A stretch of 64,000 bases of DNA from Polytrichum commune (GCA_950295325.1 OX485803.1:38391554-38455553), one strand, 5' to 3'. Shown: positions 24,161 through 37,462, counted from the stretch's first letter. Notes: generated from the letters alone by a model not told the origin. A program made the numbers and translations.

Positions 24161-24342
24161 TTGTGAGAGATGTTTTTGAGGCACCAACTATTTGTTTGCT
24201 TTCAAAGTGCATTTGATGGTGTCTCCTCCATTTGAGACCCACATTTCTTAGCCTCGGGTGCATGATGAGAATACATCCCCACTTCCCCTTTGGGCCAACA
24301 CTTTGATTTTCACACGTGGGCAACATCCCAAGAAGGCACAGT

Positions 24343-25162
24343 CACTACACTAAATATGATATTTAGTGTTTGATTATATTTAGTGATGTTACCACCCTAT
24401 CCTGCTTAGCACTAATTTTCAATTCTATGATAATTAGGGGCGGTTTACACTATGGACCATGAAGTCGTCCCACGGCCGTCTAAGCGATGTGATTGGACAT
24501 TGAAGTCGTCTCGGGACGACTTGGGTTTACACCGAGGAAAAAATGGCAGAGTGACCACGGAGGTTGAGGTCCACAAATTTTTTTTTTGAAGCCTACTCTA
24601 TCCACTGCCATGGTCCAACGGGTTTTCCGTTGGGACAAGCAAAAGAGGTGGTCTAGGAAAAATAGCAAGGGCCCATGTCAGAAAAATGCCGTTTTAATGA
24701 TTTTTTTGGATTTTTTTAATGATTTTTTTTCCAACTTAGTTAATGACTCCACTTTTTGGTGCATGGTCATTCTTCATGGTCTACATTCGGTTTACACCTA
24801 GTGAAGGGCCCACGAACCATGAAAACTAATATTTTAGTAACTCGGACCATGGAAGTCGTCCCATGAGGTCGTCCCACGCAAAATAGGCCTCTTACGTGGG
24901 ACGACTTCATGGTCCATAGTGTAAACCGCCCCTTAGTGTTAGACATAGATGCGCCGCCACCTTCCCTACTGCCACCTCCCTTCTCCTTTTATCACTATTA
25001 ATTTTTATTTTATATCCTTACTAACACTAAATTCATGCATGTGAATTCCACATATTACCATAGTTGATATTTAGTGTTTGAGTTTACATTTAATGTTACT
25101 TACTTTCATAGGGTTAGTGATATTTAGTGTATCAAACACTAAATATCATATTTAGTGTAGTG
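24343..25162. mobile_element. CACTACACTAAATA-ended element with nested MITE
   Basis: The left end CACTACACTAAATATGATA and right end TATCATATTTAGTGTAGTG are perfect inverted repeats. The interior matches 52315-52610. A PIF/Harbinger-like MITE occupies 24437-24932; without it the host is about 320 bp. The CACTA start suggests the CMC/EnSpm superfamily, but flanking trinucleotides do not match, so the class is tentative. Confidence 0.65.
24434..24935. mobile_element. PIF/Harbinger-like MITE, nested
   Basis: The element is 24437-24932, starting GGGGCGGTTTACACTATGG and ending in its exact complement. TTA lies on both sides (24434-24436, 24933-24935). Internal GAAGTCGTCCCAC motifs face each other as inverted repeats. 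Same family as the 5.2-kb copy. Confidence 0.88.
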
Positions 25163-28100
25163 TTGGTTGTGCCTCCCCCCAAGGCGGTTTTCCGTGTGAA
25201 TTTTTCTTCCACTTTAGCCATTGTTTTTTGGTTCCTAAGGAACGTGTCATTTCTAGCCATGTTACTTGGACCACCCATTCTTCTTAGGCTTTCCCTCATA
25301 TTGTTGATCTTGAATCTAATCCCATTGGTCTTGATGATTTTGGATCCCCCATTCCACCGCTTCACCTTGAGTCCAATTCACAATTGGCCTTTTGATGCTT
25401 TGAACATGATTCACAATGGGCGTTCCTCAACACCTTCTACATCACCCAATGGGACCCCAATTTCCTTGCCTCACATGGATGGGATTTTGATGTGCGTATA
25501 AGGACCCTCCCACCATACTCCGCTTACTTTGATGGAAGGTCTTCCCCCCACTATGGAGGACTCATATTTTGAGCCGAACATGTTGGATGATATAAGTGAT
25601 TTCTTCATGTTGTACACATTTGGCAATGTTGTTGATGACAATCCAATGTTGGGCTCCATATGATAGAGGGAGTCGTATCTACAAATTGATTTGTGGACAT
25701 GCAACGCATGAAAGAAAATGACAATGGTGGTTGGGCATTGTTTGGTGGCAAGTGTCATTATAGGTACACCTTTCCAACATGTATCCACTGCAGATTACTT
25801 GAGTTCATCTGATACCAAGGAGTGACTCAAAGCATGAGCATGCGCCTGGGGCTCAACCAGACTATACACAGATGGTTCGTTTAGGATAGTATAAAGGGCG
25901 ATGCGGAACATACTGTAGCTCTCTAGCAACTTGGGCAAAAAAATACGTAAAATTTAAAGGTGCCTAAATTTATGAAAAATTAATTTTGTTGAGTGTCAAA
26001 AACACACACACACACACACACACACATTCAAAGAATGCCTGAAATCACAACAATGCAAGTGACATTCACTGGAATCCAAGAAAGTAGCATCAAATCAAAG
26101 CAAAATTTGTTGCCAAGCCAAACCTTGACATACAAGTAAAAGACAGACTTTAGGGTAAGGAATATTGGTTAAGGAAAGTGTTTAGGTTAATTGTAGCCGC
26201 CATAGATATAATTAAGAATACCATCCATGAATTATAGAAAAAACTTGGATGAATGTTTGACTTATTTTAAATTTATTTTTTATTTTTCTCAATTTTAAAA
26301 TATTTTTAACGGACCGCCTCACTTACTATCGCACTTTAATTAATTATTAGGCAGAATGATGCCTAAGGTGCTAGAGAGCTCCGGTAGTTTGTCACAGTGT
26401 GTTCACACATACTTTGAATTTGAGGTGTTCACCCTGCTCATGGTGGACAACGGTATTACACACATGGTGATAGACACATTGAAGTCTATTCATACCTTTG
26501 GAATCTTCAATGGTGTTACGAATGCCAACATTCACACACCAAACGCAAGTCCTCCTTAGCATGCAATGCTAATTTCACACATTTTATAATAATTATGATG
26601 CTCTTGATTTTGATGCTCGTATACACTCCATTTTAGATTGATATCATGGAGATCGACTTTCACAATCGCCTCCTTCCCAAACCATTTGGGATGGCTTCCG
26701 TGAAAGTATGCTTTCTCTTTTTGGGTGAAAGAATTGATACTTTCTTCACATTTGACATGGTTTCAATAAAGCAATTTCCCCTCGAAGTTTGTTTGTTCCC
26801 TAAGTTGATCAAATTTAATGATTTTCATGAATTTTTCTAGGATGGATTACTTCACATGTATATCTATCCATTTTTATATCACTTTTAGATGCTTTCTTGA
26901 TGCAATGGTGTTCATAGACATTTCACAAAGATGCGGCGAAGGATGGACTTTATTGAGAATGTACGGGTGGCGTCACATTCAAAGTTTAGGTAATGTAGGT
27001 TTCAAACCGGGCTTCATATATGGTTAAGATCCATATTGTTGGATGTTGTCTACTTCACACTTGCTATTGATGTTAGATATAACTAGGATTGGGGCAAACA
27101 AGTGCAACTTGAACATTCCTTGTAAATTTTGTTTATGTGCAATGCACCACTTTTGATCCACCTTTGCGGTTTAATGAAACAATCACTACAAAGATAACGT
27201 GTGTGGCTAAAAAGGGTTTTTGGGTAGTTGCTTATGTTATTCCAGTATCATAGTTTAAGGGTTGGTGGATACATATCTCAAAATCAAACAAAATTGGATT
27301 AAGTGCAAGTCCAAAATTATAACATGCTAAGTTCTATCGTATAGATCATACAGTAGGATTATATGGTAAGATCCTCCAATAAAATATGTAGAGTTGATTA
27401 AGGATATTGATTTTTGAAAGAAGGAATATCATACTTGAAATTCCCATGATGGAGTTTGCATTGCCTTCTAGTAAATGCTATTGCAAAAAAAAAAAGGCAT
27501 TTTATTATAGACCACCTTGTCTCCATAGAGCTTTAGTAGAATTGTTCATCAATTCATTTGGTTTGTGTATTTATATCCTACTTTCCATTTATTTTTGTTA
27601 CGGACTTAGGTTTGAGAACTTATTATGAAGCTCCTACACAACAGAGGGCTTTGGTATTACATGTCATTGGCAAAATTTGAGGGAATAGATTCAGAATTGG
27701 AGGTCCCTGCCCATAAAGCTAATGGAAAAGCCTTCCTACAGGAGGGCACTTTTTTTCTTTTTTATTTTTCTTTTTATCAATTGTGCAACTTGATGGATAA
27801 TGGACTTTGTGTCAAAGATCATTTGTGCCACAACCTAGTTGCCACATACGCTTTGGTGATATGGGGTCCAACTAGGGCTCTTGGTCAAACACTTTTGCCC
27901 TTGGTGCTCTATGACATAAAACTCGTCTTGCAATATTGTTATTTCGACCCTTATTGCACATGGGGGCACAATTGGGAGTGTTGCATGGAATTGGGAGATG
28001 TGGGAGATGTTGTTCATAATACAATTTAAAGCTTCCATTTATTTGGATGTATGTGCCGCCTTATTCTCTAGCACCTTGAGGAGCAAGCACGGTCGAGTAT

Positions 28101-28660
28101 ACAAAACAAGTGCTTTGGTATACCAAAACCATAAATGTTTTGGTCAAACACCTAAAAGTAGTAGCAAAGTGTTGTTTAAATTGGATTTTTTTTCATGGTT
28201 CCCTTTATTATTGTGTTACATACTCAAATATAGAATATCAAGATGAGATTTTCAAAACATATCATTAAAAGCACTGCTCAAAAGGTAATGGCTAATTATA
28301 GTTTTGGATGTAGATTTCATAACCTTAAATATCTTAAAGTTAGATTTTTCCCATATTCCTTGAATTCATTATAAACTTGAGGGCATCATTACTAATATAT
28401 ATATATCATACACCAATTTAATTTAATTTAATCATTATGTAATTTAGCATATTCCATGTCACCATCCAAAGTAGCAATTATTTTATTACGTCTCCCAAAA
28501 GGAGAGAGGAATAATAGGAGGCATGATTTACCCAACCTTGAGCCTTATATACTTGTAGGAACCAAGAGTTGAAGCTCCCCTCAACTAGTGTTCAATCATA
28601 TAATTAAGCGGCTCTCCTTCGTGCCTTTGGGATGAGTTAAGTGCTCTTAACTAATGGTCC
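25163..28660. other. intergenic DNA, coding-like scraps only
   Basis: A stretch at 25250-25670 has broken plus-strand frames (for instance one with MEGLPPTMEDSYFEPNMLDD) that may be transposon debris. An (AC)n run lies at 26001-26026. The 27625-28029 ORF has no recognisable features. Nothing else is supported. Confidence 0.4.
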
Positions 28661-28877
28661 TTACTTACGAGGTGAACACCTTGTGTAACACCATAGTCCC
28701 AACTAGTGGGCAAGTCCCCTTTTCCTTTTAGAATTCTTAGATTTGTCAGGTTCGAGTCCTCTAGTCTTACATATAGTAGAATCTAGTTGAAATCAGAGAT
28801 AGCAAAGGTAACTAAAAAATACACGTTACATAATTCATTCGTTGCCCCCCTTCACGGAAGCTTATGATTAGTGAAGA

Positions 28878-28996
28878 GGGTGGCTTAAACCCACGGCCTT
28901 AACCTAGATCCCATGGGGACTCCAAGACTCAGTTGCCTAAGGCCATAATAGTACTCGGATGGGTGACCTTCATAGCACTAGATTTCCGGTGCACCC
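28878..28996 (+). repeat. 5S rRNA-derived sequence (Cassandra-like or 5S SINE)
   Basis: The 119-bp block runs from GGGTGG to GGTGCACCC, the length of 5S rRNA. It carries GATCCCATGGGGACTCC, matching the GATCCCATCAGAACTCC region of plant 5S, and TAGTACTCGGATGGGTGACC, nearly identical to the 5S box C region. The box A region is diverged, so it is not a functional 5S gene. Cassandra TRIM retrotransposons of vascular plants are known to carry such 5S units in their LTRs. TGTAACACC at 28684 could be an LTR start, and GGTTCGAGTCC at 28749 resembles a polymerase III box B. No second LTR was found. Confidence 0.75.
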
Positions 28997-29463
28997 TGCC
29001 ATCTATGATCCACCCAATTAGAGTGAAATATTTGGGTGAACCGGATATTTTCAATGAACCTGATGGAAACCTAAGGGCTTGCCCCTTGGGGAGATAGGTG
29101 GGAGTTGGCTTCTTTGAACCCATTCAAGATGTTGACCTTCGAAAGGAGGCAATATTCATCAGGGGCGCTCTAATTCTCATAATGTTTATTTTGGAGATTA
29201 CAAATAGATTTTGACCAACTCAAAATGAAGCAACACCCTATTTCACATTGGTGGCAACATCAATACTCTGTAATTTAAAAAAAACTAAAACTTTGTGAAA
29301 CATTGGATCTTCTCAAATTTCATCAAAATTGTGAGTAGTCACATTTCTTAATAGGACACTTATAATTGAGTGGTATGTAGTATGGTGTGGCTCAAGAATG
29401 GACACTACTTTATTTTTTACTAAAACAATATTACATTACATGCTCATAATATCATAACCATTC
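28997..29463. other. intergenic DNA, possibly the rest of the 5S-bearing element
   Basis: No gene. Right boundary of the 5S-bearing repeat was not identified. Confidence 0.35.
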
Positions 29464-30061
29464 TAAGGGCTAGTTTACACCATGGACCATGAAATCAGAC
29501 CATGGAAGATGGCCTTTTTCCATGGTCCAACTTGATGGTCCAACATCCATGGTCTTATTTCTTAAAAAAACAATTTACGAAACCTTTGGACCCCTCACTA
29601 GGTGTAAAGATAATGTGGACCAAGAGGAATGACCATGCACCAAAAGTGAATGTGATGATTTTTTTAATATATGCTCAAGAAAGGCAGTTTTTGATTTGAA
29701 AATTTTCAAGTTTGATCATTCTTTTGTCTCCTCTTGTCCTCTCTTCCCCAAAAAGACAATTTATTTTAAAAAATAGATTTAAAAAAAACTTATAACATCA
29801 TTTCTTTGCCACGGGCCCTTGCCTTTTTTCCACTAGAGCACCTCTTTGCCTTTCCCACCACAAAAGTATGTTGGACCATCCATGCCAGTGGATCACGTAG
29901 GCCTTAAAGCATGTTTTCTCGGGACCTCGAACTCCATGATCACTCTAACATGTTTTTTTCCCTTGGTGTAAACCGAACTCGTCCCGGGACAAGTTCAACA
30001 GCCAATCACACACGGCCTTGGGGCGAGCAACTCCATGATCCATGGAGTAAACAACCTGTAA
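29464..30061. mobile_element. PIF/Harbinger-like MITE, imperfect ends
   Basis: The element is 29467-30058. The left end GGGCTAGTTTACACCATGG pairs imperfectly with the right end. TAA flanks both sides (29464-29466, 30059-30061). Internal CATGGTCC/GGACCATG motifs and a CTCGGGACCTCGA block tie it to the 11.5-kb and 24.4-kb copies. Confidence 0.72.
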
Positions 30062-33000
30062 GTTTCATCAATCAATAAATTTTAGGAGGACCTTTATGAC
30101 CATTTAACGAGCACAAGAATCCTCACTTTGATAATGATCAAGATATTCATTTGAGCTCCAAAATTATGTGAAAGTCAGCAATGGCCTCAACTTGGGGATT
30201 TTGCTCACTATAAAATGAACTAATCATGAACACATCAAATCCTAGGAACGAAACTATGGGCTAGTCACCGGGGGGGGGGGGGAGAAAGTAACCATTCAAG
30301 AGCCATAGACCTTAATCACCGAAACACGGCAAGGGTTAAGTTGGTTGTGGTACTTCCAAACACCGACATAATTCATTCCTTGGGACCAATGACTCGCCCC
30401 GCATTTAACAGAGTCCATATTTATCTTGGTTTACAAAATAAGCCTAGTTCATACTACTTGCATGATGTTCCAACAAGCATGAACAATTCGGCCCCACCAC
30501 TACATGTAGGCTTGGAGGGGGAGAGATTCCATCCCCGTAGTATGTGTGTGTTATTTTAAGGAGGGTATTCGGAATACACAAAGTAGGGAAAGGTCATGCT
30601 AAGTTGGAGGTGAGGACAAAGGGGGCCGGCTAAACTTAATGTTGCCAATTAAGCAAGCCGAGTGAAGGGGGACTCGGGGAGGACTTGCCTATGTATTTTA
30701 GTTTCGAGCGGATTCAAATAAAGTTGCATAGACAAGTTTTGGGGAGCCGGACTAGCTAGGGCCCCAAGGGTTGTGGAGATCCCCCCCCCCCCCCCCCCCA
30801 CCTCCCCTTCTAGTAGTGGCATCACATTCTAATTTTCTCATGCATGCCCTAATTTGATCACATTACGTTCAAGCTCACAAAATTCCCCTTCAAAAATGCC
30901 CCCGCACCGAGGAGGGAGGCAAGGGGCTAGGTGCAAGGAACCTTGAGATTCGCATCCAACCCTATAAGGTTACCGGATACATGTACTAAGTTATTCGGGC
31001 ATAAAATAAGGTGTGTGTTATACGGACACTTTCCTCTCTTCACATAGGATGTGAAACAACATACACACAACACCAAGTGCGAGATGCATGATTAGCAAAT
31101 TGAAATTGTGCCCGTAGCCATTTGCCCCATAATTGTTGGAGCTCGTATGAGTATCAAACAAAGATTCTCGTGCTCATTAAGTGGTCGTATAGGTCCTTTT
31201 GTTTCGACTGACTCTTGAGTTTAGAATGATGAGCATATGGTTCAATCTTTTTTGAACACAAGTCTTTTTGATGTCCAATTTTAGATCCACAATTAATCAT
31301 ATACCACTCAGATGAAGTTGTCCATGATAGGGCCTTTTTTTCTTTTTTTGTTGGATCAACAGATGATTACCTCACTACATACGTTATGGCGTCCTGGTTT
31401 CTATATTAACCCATCCATCACATACAAAGGGGTTATGGTGAAGGCAAGGCCCCTCCCTACATGTTAACATGTAAAGGTAACTGGGTGTTTTTTCTTTTAA
31501 GGCAAGCTGACTGAAGATGAATAACTTTCCATACTCAAATGTCATTCACACTAAATTTGAAGTTGCAAAGTACACAAAGATTACATCCATTTGGTTTTGA
31601 ATTTAACAACTTCACATGGCATAAATCAAAGAATAGGTGAATATTCTTGAACCGTTCAAATCAGGGTATTCTATAATGAAGTTGTGTCCCAAGGCTGAAA
31701 CTAACCTATACAAACCATAGTTTGAAGGATCGAACAAAAATGCAATCTCATGTAGAACTAGTGGCTAAAAACATTACATTTTGGATAGAATGATACACTG
31801 TATTACACACAATCTTTTATTTTTGTATTTGCACCATATTTTTAATGTATTTCTTTAATCAAAGAAGTTCACTAGAAGGATAAAACTATTCCAATTAGGG
31901 ATACTTCTCCAAGGATTGGCTAAAATTGCAGTTTAGAGCAAAAATACAAAATCATTTGTCTTGTCTCCAAATCCCCATCGAGGTCGAGGACCAAGTCATT
32001 CCAATCAAATCCCACTAAATGAAATTTGGACTGCTTGTGCGCTTTTAGGAACCAATATATATTTAAATACCCATGATATGGCACGGGGGGGTCACACCCC
32101 CTTACATTTTGTAACCACGTGCGATAATGGGGTATTTAATGGGGGGGTATTTATGCACCTCTCGGTATTTTTTCCCTCCCTATTTGTAGATATAAAGCTG
32201 CTTTGACATATTTTTAAGCACCCTATGTTTATTTGTAATTTTTTAGAGAGACCAATTTTTGGCATCATATTTTTTTTATAAATCGTACAAGTACACAAAT
32301 AGTGAACGGAATACTATAGCATTGCAAAATCAACTATGTGGGCAACAAACGTTCCACACCATCCATCTTATCATTTAATCGGTTTCAATTAGTTATACCA
32401 ATGCTAAAGCATTCAAAATGCCATTCAAAACACAACCAATAACACTTGGAATTTAGTTAAAAGATTACCAAATGAATATGAAGATAACAAAATGTACAAG
32501 CTAACATAGACAAGTTGTAAACACGGATAGAACAAAACAAGAATTATAATCAATTGTCATAAGACATGAAATTTTGCATAATTATCTACTCCAAAACAAA
32601 AGATTGCATTCAATTGAAAAAACCAAATACAAAAATTGAAAACATTTACTTTAATTGTGTTCACAAACACATTCAACCTTGTACCAAATATTTACAATGT
32701 GAAGGGTTAGGATATAACTATGCACCCTCCAATACATGTCAAGGTACATATCGATATCCTCTATAATGTCATGATAAGACAAAATGTTTTGGAGAGGTTT
32801 AGCACCAATGATGACAACTAACTAAAACTAATTGTTGGCATGAGGCGGGCAACCTTCGAAGTCTCCAACCACTCCAACACGTATCCTCCAAGGCAAAGCG
32901 CAATCCTCCGAGTCTGCCATGGTGAGGTGCCAAATGTTGTAGCGCATCATCGATCATCTACAAAAGGTTGTTGTAGCAAAAAGGCAATGAATAGAATGTT

Positions 33001-33889
33001 GGCATATTAGACACTACTAGCAAGACAAGTATAACTAATAACAAAAATTTATGAAGAATGAACTACATTCCAATCTTAATTCTCATAATTTCATGGCTTG
33101 AAAACTAGGTTTTTTGAGTGCAACACCTGTGTGAATGTTATGAATGCTATGGAGCAATGAAAAAAGCTCCAAAAAATGTGTCTTACCTACCGCCTTTGTG
33201 CCACGCTTCACCGCCTTCACGCCACTATGCTTGTCCAAACCCTAAGCCAACCCAAGGGCCGTTGAGAAGTCACAATGTTCCTTCCCCCAAAAAAATCCAC
33301 AACATTTTTCCTCCATACTAACACTTTTCATTCAAATTTGGACAGAATTTACACAATTCTTCATCCAAGTAGTCAAACCCATAATTATTCTATTGATTCT
33401 ACTACACACATTTGGGGGGATCCAATATCTATAATCCTATTTTTTTTCTACTGATTACTAAAATGGAGGAATTATTCACCGCCCTATTTTATATATAATC
33501 ATGTATGGGACATATTTCCAAAGCTATGGTAGATCTAACAAAGTTATAAATTTTACCCTCAACGAATTAAATTGACCCTATTTTTTATCTCACGTGGTTT
33601 CTAAAATTCCGATAGTCACCCCCCCGTGTGATATGGCTATCTACGGATAGTTTATTGAGATTTAGGTTATACCAAATAGATTATAATAAGTACAAGCACA
33701 TGATGTATGTACTTCATAGTCCTCATCAAAAAGATTAATAATAGAATAATATACGTCATCCAAGTCACCTCGTGTAAATTTGGCATGTGAACCATCCACA
33801 TTTTTCCACTAGTGTGAGGGACTTCAATAGCCTCTTTCTACTTTGAGCTTTAGATGTGCAATAAACACAATATTGAAACTCTCATATAA
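30062..33889. other. intergenic DNA, no gene seen
   Basis: Long stretch with homopolymer G (30270-30283) and C (30781-30799) runs, and no ORF or splice pattern I can support. A few short ORFs (30341-30559, 31961-32206) lack motifs. Confidence 0.45.
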
Positions 33890-34195
33890 ATAAATAAATA
33901 AAAGTAACGCACGTATCCAAGTACCGGTCTGAATGTGAGCCCGTTAGTTGTACGTTGATCACGGTTATTTATGATGCGACATTGGTGTTATGAGGTGGGC
34001 TCTGGTAGTAGAGTAGTCATCCCAAGTTCATTAGTGGGAGGACGGGTGCTTGGTTGTTGTCAAGTTTTCTTTTGTTTAAGACTAGAAATGTGAGATATTT
34101 GATGGCATTTTGGTGTATGTTTCTCATGAGGGTTCTAATATTTGATTTTGGGATGTTTACGTTGGTGAGTTTTGAATGGAGTGTTCGTTTTTTAA
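33890..34195 (-). pseudogene. gag-like retroelement relic, partial
   Basis: The minus strand encodes RTLMRNIHQNAIKYLTFLVL, homologous to the 3.2-kb and 16.6-kb relics. The left junction with AT-rich (AAATA)n sequence resembles that at 3.2 kb and 16.6 kb. Only the C-terminal part remains. Confidence 0.4.
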
Positions 34196-34263
34196 TGAAC
34201 TCTCATATGCTAGAAATGCACATTTTTCAGTAGCTACATTTGTAGGCATGTTAAATTTGGAAC

Positions 34264-34318
34264 TATATATATAGATATATAGATATATATATATATATAG
34301 TGTGTGTGTGTGTGTGTT
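34264..34318. repeat. (TA)n/(TG)n microsatellite
   Basis: AT-rich ATATAG variants followed by a TG run. Confidence 0.9.
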
Positions 34319-34665
34319 CATTATCCTACAAGAAGTTGGTGCAGAGCTACAAGTGTCTATTGTAAGACGCGCGAACCTTAACCATTTTAGGTTCAATTTT
34401 GAATACACTTGGGGGTCCCTATGTGATCACTTAAAAATGAAGATAATTTTAACCTATTTGAATATTTCATCATCATGTGGCTCAATCACAAACTTGTAAT
34501 TACACTACACTTTTAATGATATTTAAGGTCACATGCATAATAGTGTCACTTACCCTATTTTGACAAAGGCATAAATATTTGGACCCTAATGTAAACCCAC
34601 CCTTAGGTGCCTAAACCTATCTTACACGTGGGGAAAGAGTAAACAGGTGTCACATTCTCCGACAC

Positions 34666-35013
34666 TTGGCACTTGGCATGAACTCCCAACACAACAATAT
34701 CTTCATGCCATCCCTTGCCACCCGCCATAGCCACTCCCCTGCTGCAACAAATTCACCTTCGTTTTCATCGTCCTCTCAGCACAAGACTCACAGGCTTGGA
34801 AGCAGAAATTGGTGTTGTGCTCAACCCTTAGGTAGGAGCTGCTCAAATTGTCATAAGGTATGCAGCCAAACCTGGCCCGACCTTGTGGGTTTTAGTTATG
34901 AACAATTATAAGTACATGTTGAGTGCAAAAAGTTTGGTTGATTGGAGTCTGTGAAGGATGATGAGCTTTGTGAGCCGGAGGAGGATTTGGAGTTGGGATG
35001 TGAGTAGGTTGGT
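34666..35013 (+). CDS. possible two-exon gene with transit-peptide-like start
   Basis: From ATG 34666 (or the internal ATG at 34705) the frame is rich in serine, alanine, histidine and arginine and poor in acidic residues (MPSLATRHSHSPAATNSPSF), as in plastid transit peptides. A GTATGC donor follows the CSNCHK codons (about 34856). A later open stretch, DDELCEPEEDLELGCE followed by TAG, could be a second exon with an AG acceptor at about 34960. An ACACGTGG G-box/ABRE-like motif is at 34624-34631. I do not recognise the protein; it may be a relic. Confidence 0.3.
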
Positions 35014-35143
35014 GTAAGTTAGTTCAGGTCTTTGATCTTGTATGACACTTTGATGTTTGATCCTTTGTTTTGATGATTTCTGGGTCACATGGCACTTTCC
35101 TATAAATTGCGCTTCATATGACACGGTTGTTAGTGTACCTGAA

Positions 35144-35705
35144 GGGTTTCGGAAACCCCCCAAATGGGTTTGTGTGCCTTCATTGTAGTGTGTGTATATA
35201 TATATATATATAATTTTGTGGGTTAGACCTTCCTTTTTGGGCGGGGGGAAATAGAAAAGGATAACTCTTGAGGCACAAAAACCATGCCAGGGCCAAGAGA
35301 GCCACCCTTTTCCAGTTGTAAAAATTGTTGAGAATTAGGTCGTGACACTGTGCTCAAAACAGCATGGCTGTTATGTGAAGAAGGTTCTTGAGAAACCCCC
35401 AACATGGGTTTGCGTTTCAATGTAGGTAGAGTATGCACAGTTGTGCGGGTTTGACCTGATTTTATGTAAAAGAAATGGGTACCTTTTGAGGTCCAAAAAC
35501 CATACCAAGGCTGAAAGGACCACTGTTTTCAGCCCAGAAATTGTTGTGAATCTGGCCATCACACTGTGCGCGAACAACATGGTTGTTATGTGATTTGAGT
35601 GTTTCGGATTACTTCCATCATGGGTTTGTGTGTCTTCAATATATAGTGTACACATATCTGTGCAGGTTTGACCAGACTTTTGGTAATAGAAATAGGGTAG
35701 CTCTC
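35144..35705 (+). repeat. three tandem ~220-240 bp units
   Basis: Units begin near 35144, 35383 and 35601, each with a GTTTCGG/GTTCTTG...CATGGGTTTG start, then a GGTTTGACC block, then AACCATGCC/AACCATACC in the first two. The third unit is partial. They are diverged, so the duplication is old. A (TA)n run sits in the first unit (35196-35212). Confidence 0.7.
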
Positions 35706-35987
35706 TAGGCCCTTGCGTGGTTTGACGAGCCCAAGATCCCACTGGCCAAAAACTTGACTACACAAGGGCATAGAGTGGTTCCAGGGCATAGACCTGATTT
35801 TGAATAGGAGCAAGAGGCATGTCTATAAGGTAGAAGAAGCGTGCGTTTTGTAATTCGGAGGACTTTACACGCAGAAATACAAAGAAAACATTAGGTGAGA
35901 TCTTAAGGTATGGTGCTCATATGCAGAAATTCAGAGGGACAAGAAAATGAATGATTTTTTGTATGGTGGTTAGGTAAGTACTCAAAA

Positions 35988-36230
35988 ATGCAAGGAGTGA
36001 AGGGAGGAGAGGAGCGTCCGAAGGTGGAAGAGAGCGGGTTGGAGTCGGAGACCTCCAAGCAGATGAGGAAGGCGGGTTTCGAGCGGGCGCAGGCTGAAGA
36101 CTTCCAAAAGAAAGGAATAGTGGAGAAGCTGCAGCACAGTACATCACAGATCAAGGACTTCGCAGCTGACAAAATGGACAAAATGGGTGCCACGATCAAG
36201 AGTACCGTTTCTTCATCAACTGACAAATAG
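35988..36230 (+). CDS. small hydrophilic LEA-like protein
   Basis: An intronless frame of 80 codons. The product is rich in Lys, Glu, Ser, Gln and Asp, almost without aromatic residues and without a signal or membrane segment; it reads as amphipathic helix (KQMRKAGFERAQAEDFQKK, then IKDFAADKMDKMGATIKS). This resembles small late-embryogenesis/cold-induced plant proteins (LEA or KIN-like) which protect cells in desiccation, but I cannot assign a named family. The frame is more GC-rich than its flanks, supporting coding. It converges with the SRS2-like helicase gene, whose stop is about 1.2 kb away. Confidence 0.6.
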   Translation: MQGVKGGEERPKVEESGLESETSKQMRKAGFERAQAEDFQKKGIVEKLQHSTSQIKDFAADKMDKMGATIKSTVSSSTDK

Positions 36231-37462
36231 ATCCCCGACACGATATTCATTTGTGGATATTCAAACAGTACATAGCGAAATTAGAGAGTTTCGGGAAGAC
36301 TCCAAGGCAGAGCATTGCCAGAAGGTATTAGCCGGTGTAAATATATGATAGGCAGGGTAGGCACAACGATGTACAGAGAAAATTGTCGCGTGTGTCATAT
36401 CTTTCGGTTGCAATACACTGGCCATTGATTGGCGATTCTGAAACCTATGACAGTCATTCCCATCTCATGAATTGTATTACCGGAACATATCAACTCGACA
36501 CTTGTCATTAATGCATCCAAATTGAAACTCTATGTATAAGTCTTATCGTTGGGTCTGAAAGAACTGAGGTGTGGTTACTAATCTAGAGCAATCAGGTGTG
36601 TTACAGAAACCCGCCTTCCTCATCTGCTAGACATGACTTCACCAAAACTGGACTTCATTGGACACCCTAGATTCGAGTGGTATGTGGTTAGGTGTGGACA
36701 CCAGGAGATGTGTTTATAAGAGATTGTACTTATATGCTCAAAATGCACTAAGCGTTCTAAATACAATAGTCTATATACTCAAGGAGAAGGCGCCCTATAC
36801 AACAATTTAATGACAACAATAATCTTCACTTTGATAATGAATAAGATATTCATATGAGCTCCGAAAATTATGAGGCAAATGGTGGCATGCACGATTTAAA
36901 TTTGCTAATCATCATTCATTAATTGCAGATCATATGGCAAGTGGATGCAGAGAGAAAAGGGTCAGAATTACAAATGTCTCCCTTAGCTATTCTGTTAGCT
37001 TCCACTTCATGAGGCACTTCAACAGTTCAACAGAAGATTCTAGGCACAATTCAAAGCTTTTGCACACACAAGTGGGCATATCTGGAAATTAAAGTTCTGA
37101 CTCGGTCACATTCTTCGTTAACGTGGCAGTTACAAAAAGACCCAAGCCACCAACTCGTTAAATGTAGCAGCGCTTCTGTCTTCACATAGATAGATCTCCC
37201 TATTAAATTGGACTATTCAACACTATGTGTTGACATGCTGCAACAGGCTACTTGTGCAGCAATTACAGGTTTTTAGGAATTGCCTTACTGGGCACAACAC
37301 CATGCCAAATGAGGACGATTGACAAAATTCCTTCAGTCAGGGGTCAGTCCCCTCTCCCTCTCCCCTGCCCTCCTGCCTGCCTGCCTTACAAGAATGACAT
37401 TGTTGAAAATAGTTGTGAAGTCCTCTAGGAGGACATCAAGTGTGATTTCGTGGCCTCAAAAG
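36231..37462. other. convergent intergenic region / 3' UTRs
   Basis: Lies between the 3' ends of the LEA-like gene and the helicase gene. It holds their presumed untranslated ends. No further gene seen. Confidence 0.5.

Noticed and set aside
25127-25501. 124-codon hydrophobic plus-strand frame
   Set aside because: Begins inside a transposon end, is leucine-rich from composition, and has no supporting exon or homologue here.
27625-28029. 134-codon plus-strand frame
   Set aside because: No recognisable motif, repeats low-complexity phenylalanine runs, and no matching splice or homologous copy in the window.
28878-28996. Functional 5S rRNA gene
   Set aside because: Box A region and several stem positions are too diverged, and there is no T-run terminator directly after it.
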